A stretch of DNA of 64,000 bases from Vanessa cardui. Lineage: Eukaryota; Arthropoda; Insecta; Lepidoptera; Nymphalidae. Location: assembly GCF_905220365.1 (NCBI RefSeq), contig NC_061130.1:13709501-13773500 (forward strand). Direction: 5' to 3'. Shown here in pieces: positions 11,179 through 22,210 of this stretch. Both the position numbers and the translations under genes were made by a program. Under the pieces are notes generated by a model. It saw only the letters and a list, made by a program, of their open reading frames with translations, searched no databases and was not told where the DNA came from. Each line of letters opens with the position of its first letter. Position 1 is the first letter of the stretch.

Positions 11179-11370
11179 ACTAATATTTACATGTAAAAGT
11201 ATGTCTGTCTGTCTGTTGCTCTTTCACGAACAAACCAATGAACCGATTTTGATGAAATTTGTTGTGAAGCAAGTTTGAATTCGAAGGAAGGACATAAGCT
11301 ATTATATATTTTACCGAACTCATGACAAGCAATCCACTAAAACGAGTGCAAGGACGTGGGCAACTGGTCA
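11179..11370 (+). mobile_element. HEL-A element, nearly complete
   Basis: ACTAATATTTACATG, then TGTCTGTCTGTCTGTTGCTC, TTTCACGAACAAACCAATGA and CCGATTTTGATGAAATTTG. This is the layout of short non-autonomous Helitrons known from Lepidoptera. The terminal CTAGT is not preserved. Confidence 0.6.
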
Positions 11371-11536
11371 ACATATATTTTCCAACATACTCCATCTATT
11401 ATCGATGTTATAACATATAAACTATACGGTACTTATTGGGATAACTGACGATACTCTCATTTTATACTTTCAATACGTACATATTTTTTACCATCGTTGT
11501 TCAAAAGGTTTTGACAACATCCTCTATTATTACCTA

Positions 11537-11755
11537 AAACAGCCTGTAAATTTCCCGATGTTGGGCCAAGGCCTCCTCTCCTTTGAGGAGAAGGTTTTGG
11601 AACATATTCCCGCTGTTCCAATGCGGGTTGGTGGAATACACACGTGGCAGAATTTCTTTGAAATTAGATTTTCTCACTATGATTTCCTTCACCGACAATT
11701 ACGAGATGAATTATAAACACAAATTAAGTAACCACTGGGCCATCTCGGCTCTTAC
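11537..11755 (-). mobile_element. SINE-1 copy with 10-bp TSD and no B box
   Basis: TTATTACCTA flanks the element at 11527-11536 and 11756-11765. Between the AAATTAAG block and the A-box region (TAACCACTGGGCCATCTC) the B box segment is missing. The TSD lies outside the head, so insertion preceded or accompanied this deletion. Confidence 0.87.
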
Positions 11756-11765
11756 TTATTACCTA

Positions 11766-12063
11766 TGTACGTTATGTCGAAATTTATTTTGATTTTGATC
11801 TTTAGACGTCACAAAAATCCACTCACTACAAGAAATATGAATCACCCTGTACCCTATCAATATTTCCAACTATGGAATCATAATTATATTGCTTGTAATT
11901 AAACTTACGAAACTTAACCTTCACAAGGTAATAATACAGACTATTATTGCTTGGCAAGTATAATTAATAAGTAAGTGTTACTCATCTAACCTGTACTGAG
12001 TTCTAGAAGATCAGTGACAGATAGACCAAACCTGTTAAATGTCTAATAATTACGCTTCACTAT
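11766..12063. other. unique AT-rich spacer
   Basis: Nothing recognised. Confidence 0.4.
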
Positions 12064-12577
12064 CTAATATATAAAACAAAGTTGTTTTCTCTATCCCTAC
12101 ATCCATTTGTATGCTTAAATATTTAAAACTACGCAACAGATTTTGATGCGGTTTTTTTAATAGATAGAGTGATTCGAGAGGAAGGTTTTTGTATGTAATA
12201 CATGTACAATCAGCACGATGAGTCGAGATGGCCCAGAGTCGAGATGGCCCGGTGGTTAGAACGCGTGCATCTTAACCGATGATTGCGGGTTCAAACCCAG
12301 TAACAAATTTCATAGAAATTCTGCCACATGTGCATTCCACCAACCCGCATTGGAATAGCGTGGTGGAATATGTTCCAAACCTTCTCCTCAAAGGGAGAGG
12401 AGGCCTTTAGCCCAGCAGTGGGAATTTACAGGCTGTTGTTGTTGTACATGGACAATATATGTAGTAAAGAAACACTGATAATTTTATAAGTTTCTAATGT
12501 GATGTCTTATTATATCAAGTGTATGTAATACTTAGTATCAGGATTACACCAGTGCGAAGCCGGTTCGGGTCGCTAGT
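12064..12577 (+). mobile_element. HEL-B element interrupted by a SINE-1
   Basis: The left part (ATAAAACAAAGTTGTTTTCT, ATTTTGATGCGGTTTTTTTA, GATTCGAGAGGAAGGTTTTT) and the right part (AAAGAAACACTGATAATTTT through AGTGCGAAGCCGGTTCGGGT to CGCTAGT) are one element split by the SINE-1 at 12211-12444. The uninterrupted copy at 51146-51375 shows the parts are contiguous when empty. Confidence 0.75.
12211..12444 (+). mobile_element. SINE-1 nested in HEL-B, duplicated A box, deleted body
   Basis: TACATGTACAAT at 12199-12210 and TACATGGACAAT at 12445-12456 (11 of 12 alike) flank it. The head GTCGAGATGGCCC occurs twice in a row. The sequence jumps from GGTTCAAACCCAG to AACAAATTTCATAGAAATTC, losing about 90 bp of body. 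The tail is GTTGTTGTTG. Confidence 0.87.
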
Positions 12578-13800
12578 CCGTAATGTCAAATCACAAATCT
12601 CAAATCAGCATATGCCTTGCTTAATATTCACAAGTTAAACTCGAGATTTACACGATAAACAAAAGTAAAGTACGTAATGAAATTCGTCTCAACATCACCA
12701 AGAAATAAGAAGAAGATTCTGACAGTGGACATTAGCAAATCCAATATAAGAGTCTGTATAACTTGACAGCTTCATTTTCGAAAACCGAAACGCACCCATA
12801 GCTCGCAAATTGATTAACAAAGCACTTATAAAGGTCGGCTCCGAATCTGGTAAACGAGAGATTAATTATTTGAACCCCAACAGCCGTTTGAGAATACACT
12901 AACCGCCCAGTGATGTGCACGCATATCGATAAAATTTATCATCACTTTTTGAATTGGCATTCTTTTTCATAATTGCCATTGAGTTCATATTTATTATTAT
13001 TATCCTAAAGATTAAAATTACATAGAATATAATATTAATTATTTCAATAATGAAAGGTAACATAATCTTATCGTTCAAACCGAAACATAGTACAGTTAAT
13101 TATACTCTGTGTATTATTAATTAGTTAGTCAATACATCAATTTTGTTTGATCAAATCCCTTAATTGCTGAAGGCATATTATCGACATGAATAAATTATTA
13201 CATCACAACACTGCTTTGATAAATGGTCGTCCGAAAATTGCATGTCAAGAGGTAACCGGGCTGTCTGTTTCGCTTTTACATTTTAATACGGCACGTCAAC
13301 AGCAGGAGGGGGCCATTTAGCCCATCACCAAAGGCAATTCGAAATGAAAGAGTTTTATTATCAATTCATTGTTTATAAAATTGAATACAGTATAAACAGT
13401 AAACGGTAAAACAAACAATGATTATTTTTATCGATTTTTTAATATCGATTAGCGGCACATCACTAATACTTCTACTAATTATAATTAATATCTTATTTCA
13501 TACAATTATAGTTAAATTGTTAATTGACATTTCAGACAAATATTGAAAGCTAATAATTATTATAATTGAAATACGAGTCATTTAAGAATACTGCCTTATT
13601 TAAGTAATAAAGTCGATTCTGTATCGCTATTTAACAAGATTAAAATATGAATCCATTTTAGAAACTGTCTAGAATCTATATTCTACTGAAAAGAATTGAC
13701 CAATTCTTCAGTAGACTTGACCAATTGAATTAAGCAGATACTCGAATGTTAATTAAAATCTTAATACATAATTATTAATCTAATTTGTCTAATTATTTGA
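12578..13800. other. unique AT-rich stretch
   Basis: No gene recognised. The only structured spot is an imperfect hairpin at 13682-13715: TCTACTGAA-AA-GAATT pairs with AATTCTTCAGTAGA around GACC. A 62-codon minus-strand frame at 12732-12920 has no recognisable domain. Confidence 0.4.
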
Positions 13801-13801
13801 T

Positions 13802-14054
13802 ACTAGCACCCCTCCCCCCTCCCTCCGGCTAAGTACGTGTGCAAAACTGATACTACTAAATATATATATCGAATTTTTCTTGTTTCTTTACTATATTGTC
13901 CATGTTATTATATACATAAATACATATACAAAAACCTTCCTCTCGAATCAGTCCATCTATTAAAAAAAACCACATCAAAATCCGTTGCATACTTTGAAAG
14001 ATCTAAGCATACATAGGGAAAGTCAGCGGTAAGCGACTTTGTTTTATACTATGT
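13802..14054 (-). mobile_element. HEL-B element, complete
   Basis: On the plus strand it starts ACTAGCACCCCTCCC (decayed 3' terminus) and CCGGCTAAGTACGTGTGCAA, continues through CAAAAACCTTCCTCTCGAAT and ends GCGACTTTGTTTTATACTAT. A C-rich run at 13808-13820 has replaced the usual GACCCGCCCCG. Confidence 0.7.
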
Positions 14055-14533
14055 GATGATAATGATAATGATTAAATATGAAGGCATGACTATAAAGTAT
14101 AAACATTCTATAGTTATATCGTTAGCATGTAAATATATCCAATAAGCTATTCCAATTTTGAAAATAATTTATATACTATATAATATTTAATACGAAACTT
14201 TCATTACTCGTATCAAGAGTGGAATCTAAAATTATTATTTAAAGGTACACTCTGTTAAAGTTTCCAAGAAGATACGAGAATACGCAATATTCCAGTCTCT
14301 AGAGTTTAATGCGTTCTGACGCGATGCGCCCGCGCAACCGATCCGAGGCTTTAATTAAAAACGGTATACGAAGGGATGCTTAACGTGCTTACGTAAATCT
14401 TATTTTTATAATGTAATTATTAACCTTGTTTCAACATGCAAAGTATAAAATTTATGAACTTGTGTTAAATATATTTAGAGATAAGGTGGTACTTTAATTC
14501 ATTCATTTACTTGAAAATAATTAAATTTATTTA
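14055..14533. other. unique stretch
   Basis: A CG-richer spot near 14310-14350 (GACGCGATGCGCCCGCGCAA). No repeat or gene recognised. Confidence 0.35.
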
Positions 14534-14727
14534 ACTGACGAGCATATTTGATGGTAAGTGGTCACCATCGCTCATAGACAAAGGCACTGTTAGAAATATT
14601 AACCATTTCTTATGTCACTAATGCGCCACTAACCTTGGGAACTAAGATGATATGTCCCTTGTGCTTGTAGTTACACTGGCTCACTCCTTCAAACCGGGTC
14701 ACAACAATACTAAGTACTGTTGTTTAT
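14534..14727 (+). mobile_element. REP-G copy, tail missing
   Basis: CATTTGATGGTAAGTGGTCA to CAATACTAAGTACTGTTG. It starts a little inside the usual head. Confidence 0.7.
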
Positions 14728-15455
14728 TTTCAGTCAATAAATAACTAAATTTAATATTGCTATTTGAATTCAAAGTTAAAAGATAAAATATATGTTTCTA
14801 TCTATTAGGTAGGTGAGAACATTTTTCAAAAACATCCACCATCCATTCAAAATGTACTAGTTTTATTAGCAAACTTACCATAATTGGTGATTATAGTGAC
14901 GTACCTATCGAGTTTAATCGATAAATTACAAATCATACATAATTCAGAGTAGAGAAATAATATTTCGATCGTTTCAGACCACATAATAAGGTGGATAGAC
15001 AAGATATGCGTTAAGTTAAACCGAGTTTACTCCGTTCCGTATTATAACTGACACTTTAATTTCAATATAAGGCCGGATACTCACGTCAGACATGGGTTTA
15101 TGTGTGTATGAATACAACTTATTATCTAAGACTAATCATTCTGACGAATATATAATTATTTATTGATCTATTTTAATTTTAATGCAAATGCTTTATTGTA
15201 TGGTAATGCAATTACTATGTTAGATAATTTATACATGCATATAATAGTTTTATGTATACAAAATGACGTAAGCGACAAACTGATACATATGACTACTAAA
15301 TACATACGTGATTTAAACTAAGATATACAGAATTATATCTTCTTTTAATATTTATTATTTATATATAAGTTTTAATCAGAACATAATACTTTTAATTTAT
15401 ATCCATATTATATAAATATGTTATGTCGATAAGATATTAGTACAATAACTTTCAC
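14728..15455. other. unique AT-rich stretch
   Basis: No recognised repeat or gene. Confidence 0.4.
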
Positions 15456-15491
15456 TTTTCCCAGCAAGAGGGTTTACTCTTGCTGGGAAAA
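15456..15491. repeat. perfect hairpin, 15-bp stem, 6-nt loop
   Basis: TTTTCCCAGCAAGAG pairs without mismatch with CTCTTGCTGGGAAAA around GGTTTA. It matches none of the repeat families in the window. Confidence 0.85.
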
Positions 15492-15502
15492 CGTTTGAGA
15501 AT

Positions 15503-15625
15503 GGTTGGGTACAACAAACTCATCAAATATTCTACCGCCAACTAAGATACTTATTATAATTTGGTGTACGGGCCATTTAAACTACACTAGAGACATACCA
15601 TCTAAGTTCCAAATATCATATTGCC
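15503..15625 (-). mobile_element. diverged REP-G fragment
   Basis: The block ATATTCTACCGCCAACTAAG and later ACTACACTAGAGACATACCA follow REP-G on the minus strand with an internal deletion. Confidence 0.5.
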
Positions 15626-15919
15626 GAGAAAAGTCGTGAACATGTGGGTTATTGTTGGGTTAGGTACTTCAGATCGTACATGTACATTTTCGCCAAATTA
15701 CTGCAACCAAAAGGACCAATGAGAGTCCAATAGACAATAAGGAACGACTGACGGACCAATCATGTGCAACCTCGTCCCCCGCCCCTTCATTCCTCCAAAG
15801 AGCACTACTACTGCGCAAGTCAAGATGGTGCTTACAATTGCTACCGCTTACTATTGGGTGTTTCTTACAGTGCCAAACTCTATGGCTAACGACGCTTATA
15901 CTAACCCACATATGTATAA
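15626..15919. other. unique stretch, locally GC-richer
   Basis: 15755-15830 (CGTCCCCCGCCCCTTC) stands out. The minus-strand 117-codon frame at 15669-16022 begins in the SINE-1 copy and runs out into this unique sequence; its C-terminal part is unrecognised. I do not call it a gene. Confidence 0.4.
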
Positions 15920-16174
15920 AAACAACAACAATAGCCTGTAAATTTCCCGCTGCTCGACTAATCCCCTTGAAGAGAAGGTTTGGAACATATTCCGCCACGC
16001 TGTTCCAATTGGTGGAATACACATGTGGCAGAATTACTATGAAATTAGAAACATGCAGGTTTCTTCATGATGTTTTCCTTGACCGCCTAGCACGAAATGA
16101 ATTATAAAGACAAATTAAGCACATGAATATTCAACGGTGCTTGGTGTCCATTGCCATTTGGCCATTTCGGCTGA
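15920..16174 (-). mobile_element. SINE-1 copy lacking the B box region
   Basis: AACAACAACAATAGCCTGTA tail through CACATGTGGCAGAATTACTA and AATTAAGCACATGAATATTC; the head is reduced to GGCCATTTCGGCTG. It belongs to the GTT-tailed variant. Confidence 0.8.
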
Positions 16175-16498
16175 AAGGATACAATTAAAATTGTATTCTT
16201 TCATGTGTAAGCACCCTTAAGCTAAGCATATCCCGAGTATGCAACAGCTGTTTGTATTTAAGCTTTACCATAATTTGTAACGATTGCATTAAATTGATTC
16301 ATATTTAATGTTATTTGACTAAATATAGAACCAGTTATATTTATTGTATTATAATAATATGTAAATGGCCTTTTTGTTCTAACAGCGTTTAAAACTTAGA
16401 AATAACCGATAGAATAAGTATTATCGGCAATAAATAAGGCATGGAGGTAATTTACGAGATGCTTACGTATTCTAGTAATTCTTAAGTTTATGTAATAA
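16175..16498. other. unique AT-rich spacer
   Basis: Nothing recognised. Confidence 0.4.
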
Positions 16499-16785
16499 AG
16501 AGTCGAGATGGCCCAATGGTTAGAACGCGTGCATCTTAACCGATGATTTCGGGCTCAAACCCGGGCAAGCACTACTATATACATGTGCTTAATTTGTGTT
16601 TATAATTCATCTCGCGCTCGGCGGTGAAGGAAAATGAAATGAAAACCTGCATGTGTCTAATTTCATCGAAATTCTGCTACATGTGGATTCCACTACAAGC
16701 ATTGGAACAGCGTGGTGGAATATGTTCCAAACCTCCTTAATGAGGAAGCCTTAGCTCAGCAGTGGAAAAGTTACAGGCTGTTACT
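16499..16785 (+). mobile_element. SINE-1 copy
   Basis: AGTCGAGATGGCCCAATGGT head, B-box region GGGCTCAAACCC, body with TCTAATTTCATCGAAATTC, tail GGCTGTTACT. The CTCTCC block near the end is shortened to CTCCTTAATGAGG. Confidence 0.85.
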
Positions 16786-16800
16786 AAGCGGGATTTGTTG

Positions 16801-16940
16801 TATACATATATATGTGTATTTAACTAATCTAACTTTGTATTTCAATTGTTGGACGAGAGTAACTACTGAGTTTCTTGCCTTGTTTCTTCTCGGTAGAATC
16901 TACATTCCAAACCAAAAATGACGATTCAAAAACCTCCTAG
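16801..16940 (+). mobile_element. LINE 3'-end fragment
   Basis: GAGAGTAACTACTGAGTTTC and TTCTTCTCGGTAGAATCTAC match the 3' ends at 19379 and 37051. The ACCGGTGGTAGC core is deleted. It begins about 15 bp after the SINE-1 copy. Confidence 0.6.
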
Positions 16941-17095
16941 AAACAACTATATTTTGTTATTATTTAATCTAATAGTATGCATTACTATAAACCATACAGT
17001 ACGTACTTTTCGACATATGATTGTAGATATTTTTTTTTTATTTAAATAAAAGTAAAAACTATCTAATAAACATCGATACTCGGACATCACTAATC

Positions 17096-17260
17096 CGCAA
17101 TCTTCACGAACACCCAGCATTTCGGCTGTCGGAACCCGATAACATTAGCGTTATCTACGCGATTCCGCGTATCTCGAATGCGCGAATAAAACTCGATTCG
17201 ACATAGATTCGTATCGATTCTCCATTACTCGATAACGAGTTACCGATACCGATACGCAAC
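17096..17260. other. CpG- and palindrome-rich stretch
   Basis: Holds GATAACATTAGCGTTATC, ACTCGATAACGAGT, CGCGATTCCGCG and several ATCGAT-like words within 165 bp, in an AT-rich background. It could be a regulatory sequence or an old element; no family is recognised. Confidence 0.35.
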
Positions 17261-17901
17261 ACCTGCCCGTAAGTTTTATGTTTCTCGTCCAGTAGGAAGG
17301 ATAGGAGCTGATGTATTAATGGATGTATCCGTTTTTTACTCAGAGTTAGATAGTGACTCAGTGTGGGGTAAAGGATAGGCTCTATTCGATTTACAAAATT
17401 CTGAACTAAATAAACGAACTTTACATAAATACTTCATAGTAATTTAATTTTTTTTTTGTGTATTATTTCGGTTTTCACTTCGGTTTTCACTTGTGAACTT
17501 CTATAATTATTATAGTAAATATTGATATCGATCGTGATCTGAAGTGAGTTTTGAGTTTATGTTTATAAAAGTAAGTGAAAAAATTCTATACATAGAACCT
17601 CGTGAGAATAGAAATGACACATCATTATTGTGGGTTATATCTAAGTAATAGGTCACAATAACCAAATTTTTTATCATTTTAACAAGAAATAATAGCTTAT
17701 TATTCAAACAATTTTCAGCAATACAGCATAAACCCTAATCCAATTAAGTAGCTTATAATACATTTTGCATTTAATAAAGATCAATATGGCGCTTTACAGC
17801 ATGTAATTTAAATGAATACTTTCGAAGATATTGCAGATTTAAGTACAAAGCAGTTTGTACTTTCAAATGACAAAAAAGCTGAGAACGTTGTAAGACATTC
17901 T
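17261..17901. other. unique AT-rich stretch
   Basis: No gene. Contains a direct repeat CGGTTTTCACTT twice at 17469-17492. The minus-strand 65-codon frame here is very AT-rich in codons. Confidence 0.4.
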
Positions 17902-17955
17902 GTAGTATATTTAGTATCAATATTGGTACCATGCGAAGCCGGGGTGGTTTGCTAG
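17902..17955 (+). mobile_element. HEL-B 3' end, first of a pair
   Basis: AGTATATTTAGTATCAATAT then ATGCGAAGCCGGGGTGGTTT and GCTAGT. Confidence 0.6.
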
Positions 17956-17972
17956 TTCTAAATATATAATAA

Positions 17973-18027
17973 GAGTATATTTAGTTTCAGTATTGCACCT
18001 GTTCGAAGCCGGGTTGGGTTAGCTAGT
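17973..18027 (+). mobile_element. HEL-B 3' end, second of a pair
   Basis: AGTATATTTAGTTTCAGTAT, TTCGAAGCCGGGTTGGGTTA, GCTAGT. It begins 17 bp after the first end and carries the same sequence start. Confidence 0.6.
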
Positions 18028-19202
18028 ACGCTAGGTCTAAATATATATTTAGTTTAGTAATTAAAGTCTCCAAAGTATCCTTAAACTAAAATGCTACTTT
18101 AAAATATAATGAAAACCAAATCTTTACTTAAAAACAGTTTTTAAACGTAATTTTATTTTCTATACTGTCATTGGTTTATCAGTTACGATGATAAAGTTTA
18201 AACAAAGTATTCGTTTAACATTCAGTTTCATATCTATGAATAAACCCGGTTCAGATAGTGTATGCTCTTAATAAATTGTACTTTATATATAATACAATGT
18301 ATTATCAAAGTATTTTATACTTTATATATATTGATTTAAGGTTCATATTTTAATGTATTTCCTGTTAGATAGAAACGAGAGTGTGCTTGTGAACGAGATT
18401 GTGTTGACGCTTGAAATTCTGATACAGCCTTTTTTAATACTCCTCAGATTTCTTTTTCGGATATTATATAAATATATTAAAATATAGTATGTATTATATG
18501 TTATAATGTACTGCTGGTATTAAGTGGCACTTAAGGTAACTTGTCCATTTTAAATTTTCAACCTAAGTTAAAAAAGGCGCTAATAAAAAATATATATTGT
18601 GTTGTCTGTCAAAAATTTGCTGCCTTGAGTTTTAAATTTGGAATATTAAATTAAATACTTAAAAAAGTATATATATTAAAAATAATTAATTCATGTATGT
18701 AATGTATTTCGAGATCTAGACTATATCAATCTCGTTCAGAAATAAAAATGCGGATATTAATATCGATACATCGCACAACCAAGTTACGGGTTCCGTGCGT
18801 TTTGCAAAAACTAGACGGGAATAATTAACTGACAGACAATTTTCAACTCTAAACATCAACATATAAAACTCAAAATCCACTGCACTTGCAATTCCCTTTC
18901 ACAGTTGTAACTCTTGTACTATTTTCTAGTTTAAACCCATTATAGCTTTCTCTTTTATATCAATACATTTATCTCTCTCTGCTAAAGTCTTAGCGAGGCT
19001 CAAGAAAAACAGATACCAGAGTAGAAGCATCGGTAATAAATCATAAAGATGGCTTGAGATTAATACTATGTAAGATCTGAGAACTAAATAGCGTTTATTG
19101 ATAGCCTGTGTGGACTATTTCTTGCCGGGAGACACATCGGATTCATTAAAGCAAAACCTAGCAAGGCCCATGAACAAACACAACTACAACGCTATATATT
19201 TT
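18028..19202. other. unique AT-rich stretch
   Basis: No gene or known repeat. Around 18440-18510 and 18580-18700 the sequence is almost entirely A and T. Confidence 0.4.
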
Positions 19203-19378
19203 ACTAGTCGTCACCTGCGGCTATTCTCACATTTTAGGGTTGTCATATGCTGGGCAAAAAAGTCTCCTAGATCCTTTCTTGAAGTTCAAGTTTTTACCAA
19301 ATTTCATCAAATTCGGTTCAGCAGTTCGGTCGTGAAAGAGCGACAGACAAATAGATAGAGTTACTATCACATTTATAA
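19203..19378 (-). mobile_element. HEL-A element, complete at its CTAGT end
   Basis: Plus strand starts ACTAGTCGTCACCTGCGGC (the reverse of a Helitron-type GCGGGTGAC..CTAGT end), continues AATTTCATCAAATTCGGTTC and GAAAGAGCGACAGACAAATA, and ends CATTTATAAT. The LINE tail follows without a gap. The 86-codon frame overlaps it and is not a gene. Confidence 0.65.
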
Positions 19379-19622
19379 TAAAATCAAATCAAATCAAAAT
19401 AAGTTTTATTCAAGTAGGCTTTTACAAGCACTTTTGAATCGTCATTTTACAATTAAGTGAAGCTACCACCGGTTCGGAAAGTAGATTCTATCGAGAACTG
19501 GCAAGAAACTCAGTAGTTACTCTTTTTCAACATTTAAAAAATACAGTCATATTAGTTATATACAATTATATATGTATGTATGTAATGTATCCTGCCTGGA
19601 AGTCAACATGTATTAATATTAT
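19379..19622 (-). mobile_element. LINE 3' end, 5'-truncated
   Basis: Plus strand begins AAAATCAAATCAAATCAAAA, the reverse of a TGATT-type tandem tail, then AAGTTTTATTCAAGTAGGC, CTACCACCGGTTCGGAAAG and, at the far end, CCTGCCTGGAAGTCAACATG. The same 240 bp occurs at 37051-37307. This is the untranslated 3' end of a non-LTR retrotransposon; no reverse transcriptase sequence remains. Confidence 0.75.
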
Positions 19623-19642
19623 TTTTACATCTTTAATAAAAA

Positions 19643-19878
19643 GCCCGCCTGGTGGTAAGTTGTCACCACTACCTATGGACAGTGACGTCGTCAGAAATAA
19701 AATATGAAATGGAACCATTCCATACATCGCCAATGTGCCATTAACTTTGGGAACTGAGATGTTATGTCCCTTGTGCCTTTAGTTTGACTGGCTCACATCC
19801 TGCAAATCGTATATAAGTATTGCCGGAAGGATATATGATACGTGGGCGGTACCCAGACAAGCTTTCACAAAATCCTAC
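19643..19878 (+). mobile_element. REP-G copy
   Basis: GCCTGGTGGTAAGTTGTCAC, GAGATGTTATGTCCCTTGTG, GGGCGGTACCCAGACAAGC. It follows the LINE tail by about 20 bp. Confidence 0.7.
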
Positions 19879-20803
19879 AAAATAGCACTAATGCTTTTTA
19901 TATGATGTGTAATTAAATTTGTAATATTAATTAGCAACATTTCAACGAATCATTTTAGTTACTTTTGAATTATGAGAATAGGTTAGAGCAATAAAAAATG
20001 TTACCAGGGATAAAAATCAGTAAAATTTACACAAAAAAATATTGAGGTTCGACGGAAATTAATTTTAATTCGAATTATTTCCACTAATAAATATTTTTTG
20101 TCATTTGTTGATATTGACGACAAGACTTTCTATTATATGTATATGTCATAGAGAAAATTGATTATATGTCTATATACTATGTATTGATCACTCTATGATA
20201 GTTATCCCATTTCAAATAATGAAAAAAAAAATTAGTTTGAATTAAAATAATTTAAATACAGAATATATGAATATATCAATAGAAATGTCGTAATATTTAC
20301 ATCTACGACATAAATCTAAAAAAAAAATTAAGGTCAGCCTCATAATAATTTATAAATATGGCGTTCATTTTTCACTTCAGTGCCGAGTAAGGCTACATGT
20401 ATACTGTTATTTTTTCCTAATCAGGTTTAAGTGTTTAAATTTAAAGCTCGTTTGGTCTGTGTGATCATTATCAGTATAGGATTTTTAATTACGCCATTAG
20501 AGTTTATTTGAATTTAACATATCCGGTCAGCTTTATCGGACGATGCAAATACATTGATTTTAATATCATTTTAACGTTAAAAAACGTAATTAAATTAATG
20601 AACCCTTGATCATATGATTTGCACAAAAAAATGAATTTTATATTTCGACGAACGTCATTTTTTTCAGTTTTGGAAATTACAACTGGAAGTGACTTTTTCT
20701 TAGTATTTACAGATTTAAACATCCTGATACTTTATAATTCGATTTACGCATGTAACGTAAAAACATCTTTGTAATTCTAGATCATAGCGACAAGACACTT
20801 GTA
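19879..20803. other. unique AT-rich stretch
   Basis: No gene. The 72-codon minus frame at 20504-20722 is not recognised. Confidence 0.4.
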
Positions 20804-21102
20804 GTAAAGTAACAGCCTGTAAATTTCCCACTGCTGCGATAAGGCCTCCTCTTCCATTAAGGAGAGGGTTTGGAATATATTCCCCCACGCTGTTCCAATG
20901 CGGGTTGGTGGAATGCACACGTGGCAGAATTTCGATGAAATTGGACACATGCAGGTTTCCTCACGATGTTTTCACCGCCGAGCACGTGATGAATTATAAA
21001 CACAAAATAAACACAGAATATGTAGTGGTGCTTGCCTAGGTTTGAAGCCGCAATCATCGGTTAAGATGCACGCGTTCTAACCACTGGGCCATCTCAGCTC
21101 CG
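20804..21102 (-). mobile_element. SINE-1 copy with perfect 11-bp TSD
   Basis: AGACACTTGTA at 20793-20803 and 21103-21113. Complete copy: tail GTAAAGTAACAGCCTG, TTAAGGAGAGGG variant, head ACTGGGCCATCTCAGCTC. B box carries a change (TTTGAAGCC). Confidence 0.92.
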
Positions 21103-21113
21103 AGACACTTGTA

Positions 21114-21937
21114 CGTCTTCCTATTAATCCCGAGTTCCAATAATCTATATTAAAGATACATTGCTAAAGTATTGCTAATACTTGTATCGACCTAGAATCC
21201 TGAATCAGGTCAATTGATATCAACATATTCACAGTAGCGTGGAAAGCTCGGTGTTACACTCGTAGCTCGAAAAACGTACGACGTAGGTCATAAGCCTGAT
21301 CTCGTCTGTCGAATTGCTTTCCCATCGGACTATGATAGTGGGAAAATAGAAAGTGCACCTGTATTTACAGAAATACATATACAAATACTATAGTACATAA
21401 CATCTATGACTTTTCATATATAAAACGTTCTGCCAGATAGATAGATAAATTATAAATCCTTTTGTAACCCTGCGTTGAGATTCTATAAGTATTCACCTCG
21501 TATCTCACTTGTAAAATATTGACAACTATCTTATAGTTTTGCCATTTTGATACGTGTACCAACGTTATATATCCCGTGCTGATTTTTCACTCGAGTTCGA
21601 TTCGAGATTCTTGTTACAGAATAGACTTATAATAAAATCAATGAAAAAAATCCCAATAAGAAATGATTCTGAGATTATAATTTAAATATTATTTACATAT
21701 TATAATTTTTGATATTATAATTCTTATCTTACTTTTGGAACTATAATTAAAACTACCGAATACACTAATTAATATTTATCGATTTATTTCAACGTAACAA
21801 CCGGACATACGGCCTTGATCTAATTTGTGATACGCTTTCTAAGCATATATTAAAAAAGTACACAGTGTTGGTGTACAAATCCGCATGGATTGCTAGTGTC
21901 CACTGTACATATATTCTATTACCAAAAAGGCAAAATT
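21114..21937. other. unique stretch, no gene
   Basis: Nothing recognised. Confidence 0.4.
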
Positions 21938-21990
21938 TAGTGAGTCAGTGTAACTACAAGATACAATGGACATAACATCTAAGGTCACAA
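21938..21990 (-). mobile_element. REP-G fragment
   Basis: AGTGAGTCAGTGTAACTACA and GGACATAACATCTAAGGT are the middle block on the minus strand. Confidence 0.55.
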
Positions 21991-22008
21991 GATTGTATGG
22001 GACATATA

Positions 22009-22023
22009 TTAGGTTAGGTTAGG
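22009..22023 (+). repeat. three TTAGG units
   Basis: TTAGGTTAGGTTAGG, the insect telomere motif, only three units, directly before the SINE-2 fragment. Too short to say it is telomere-derived. Confidence 0.5.
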
Positions 22024-22210
22024 TCCCGGGTTCGATTCACGGACGAATCGATGTAGAAAAAGTTTATTAGTTTTCTATGTTATCTTGGGTCTGGGTATTT
22101 GTGGTATCGTTACTTCCTTTTTTCCATAACACAAGTGCTTTACCTACTTACATTGGGATCAGAGTAATGTATGTGATGTTGTCCAATATTTAATATTAAT
22201 TATTATATGT
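22024..22210 (+). mobile_element. SINE-2 copy, truncated in the tRNA-like head
   Basis: Begins TCCCGGGTTCGATTCACGG (B box retained), then GAATCGATGTAGAAAAAG, TTGGGTCTGGGTATTTGT and GAGTAATGTATGTGATGTTG. Confidence 0.8.

Noticed and set aside
15456..15491. rho-independent terminator
   Set aside because: The stem and flanking T/A runs look similar, but nothing else in the window is bacterial.
15669..16022. 117-codon minus-strand frame
   Set aside because: It starts inside SINE-1 and continues into unique sequence with no recognisable domain.
22009..22023. telomeric repeat array
   Set aside because: Only three TTAGG units, next to a SINE fragment; chance or microsatellite origin is as likely.
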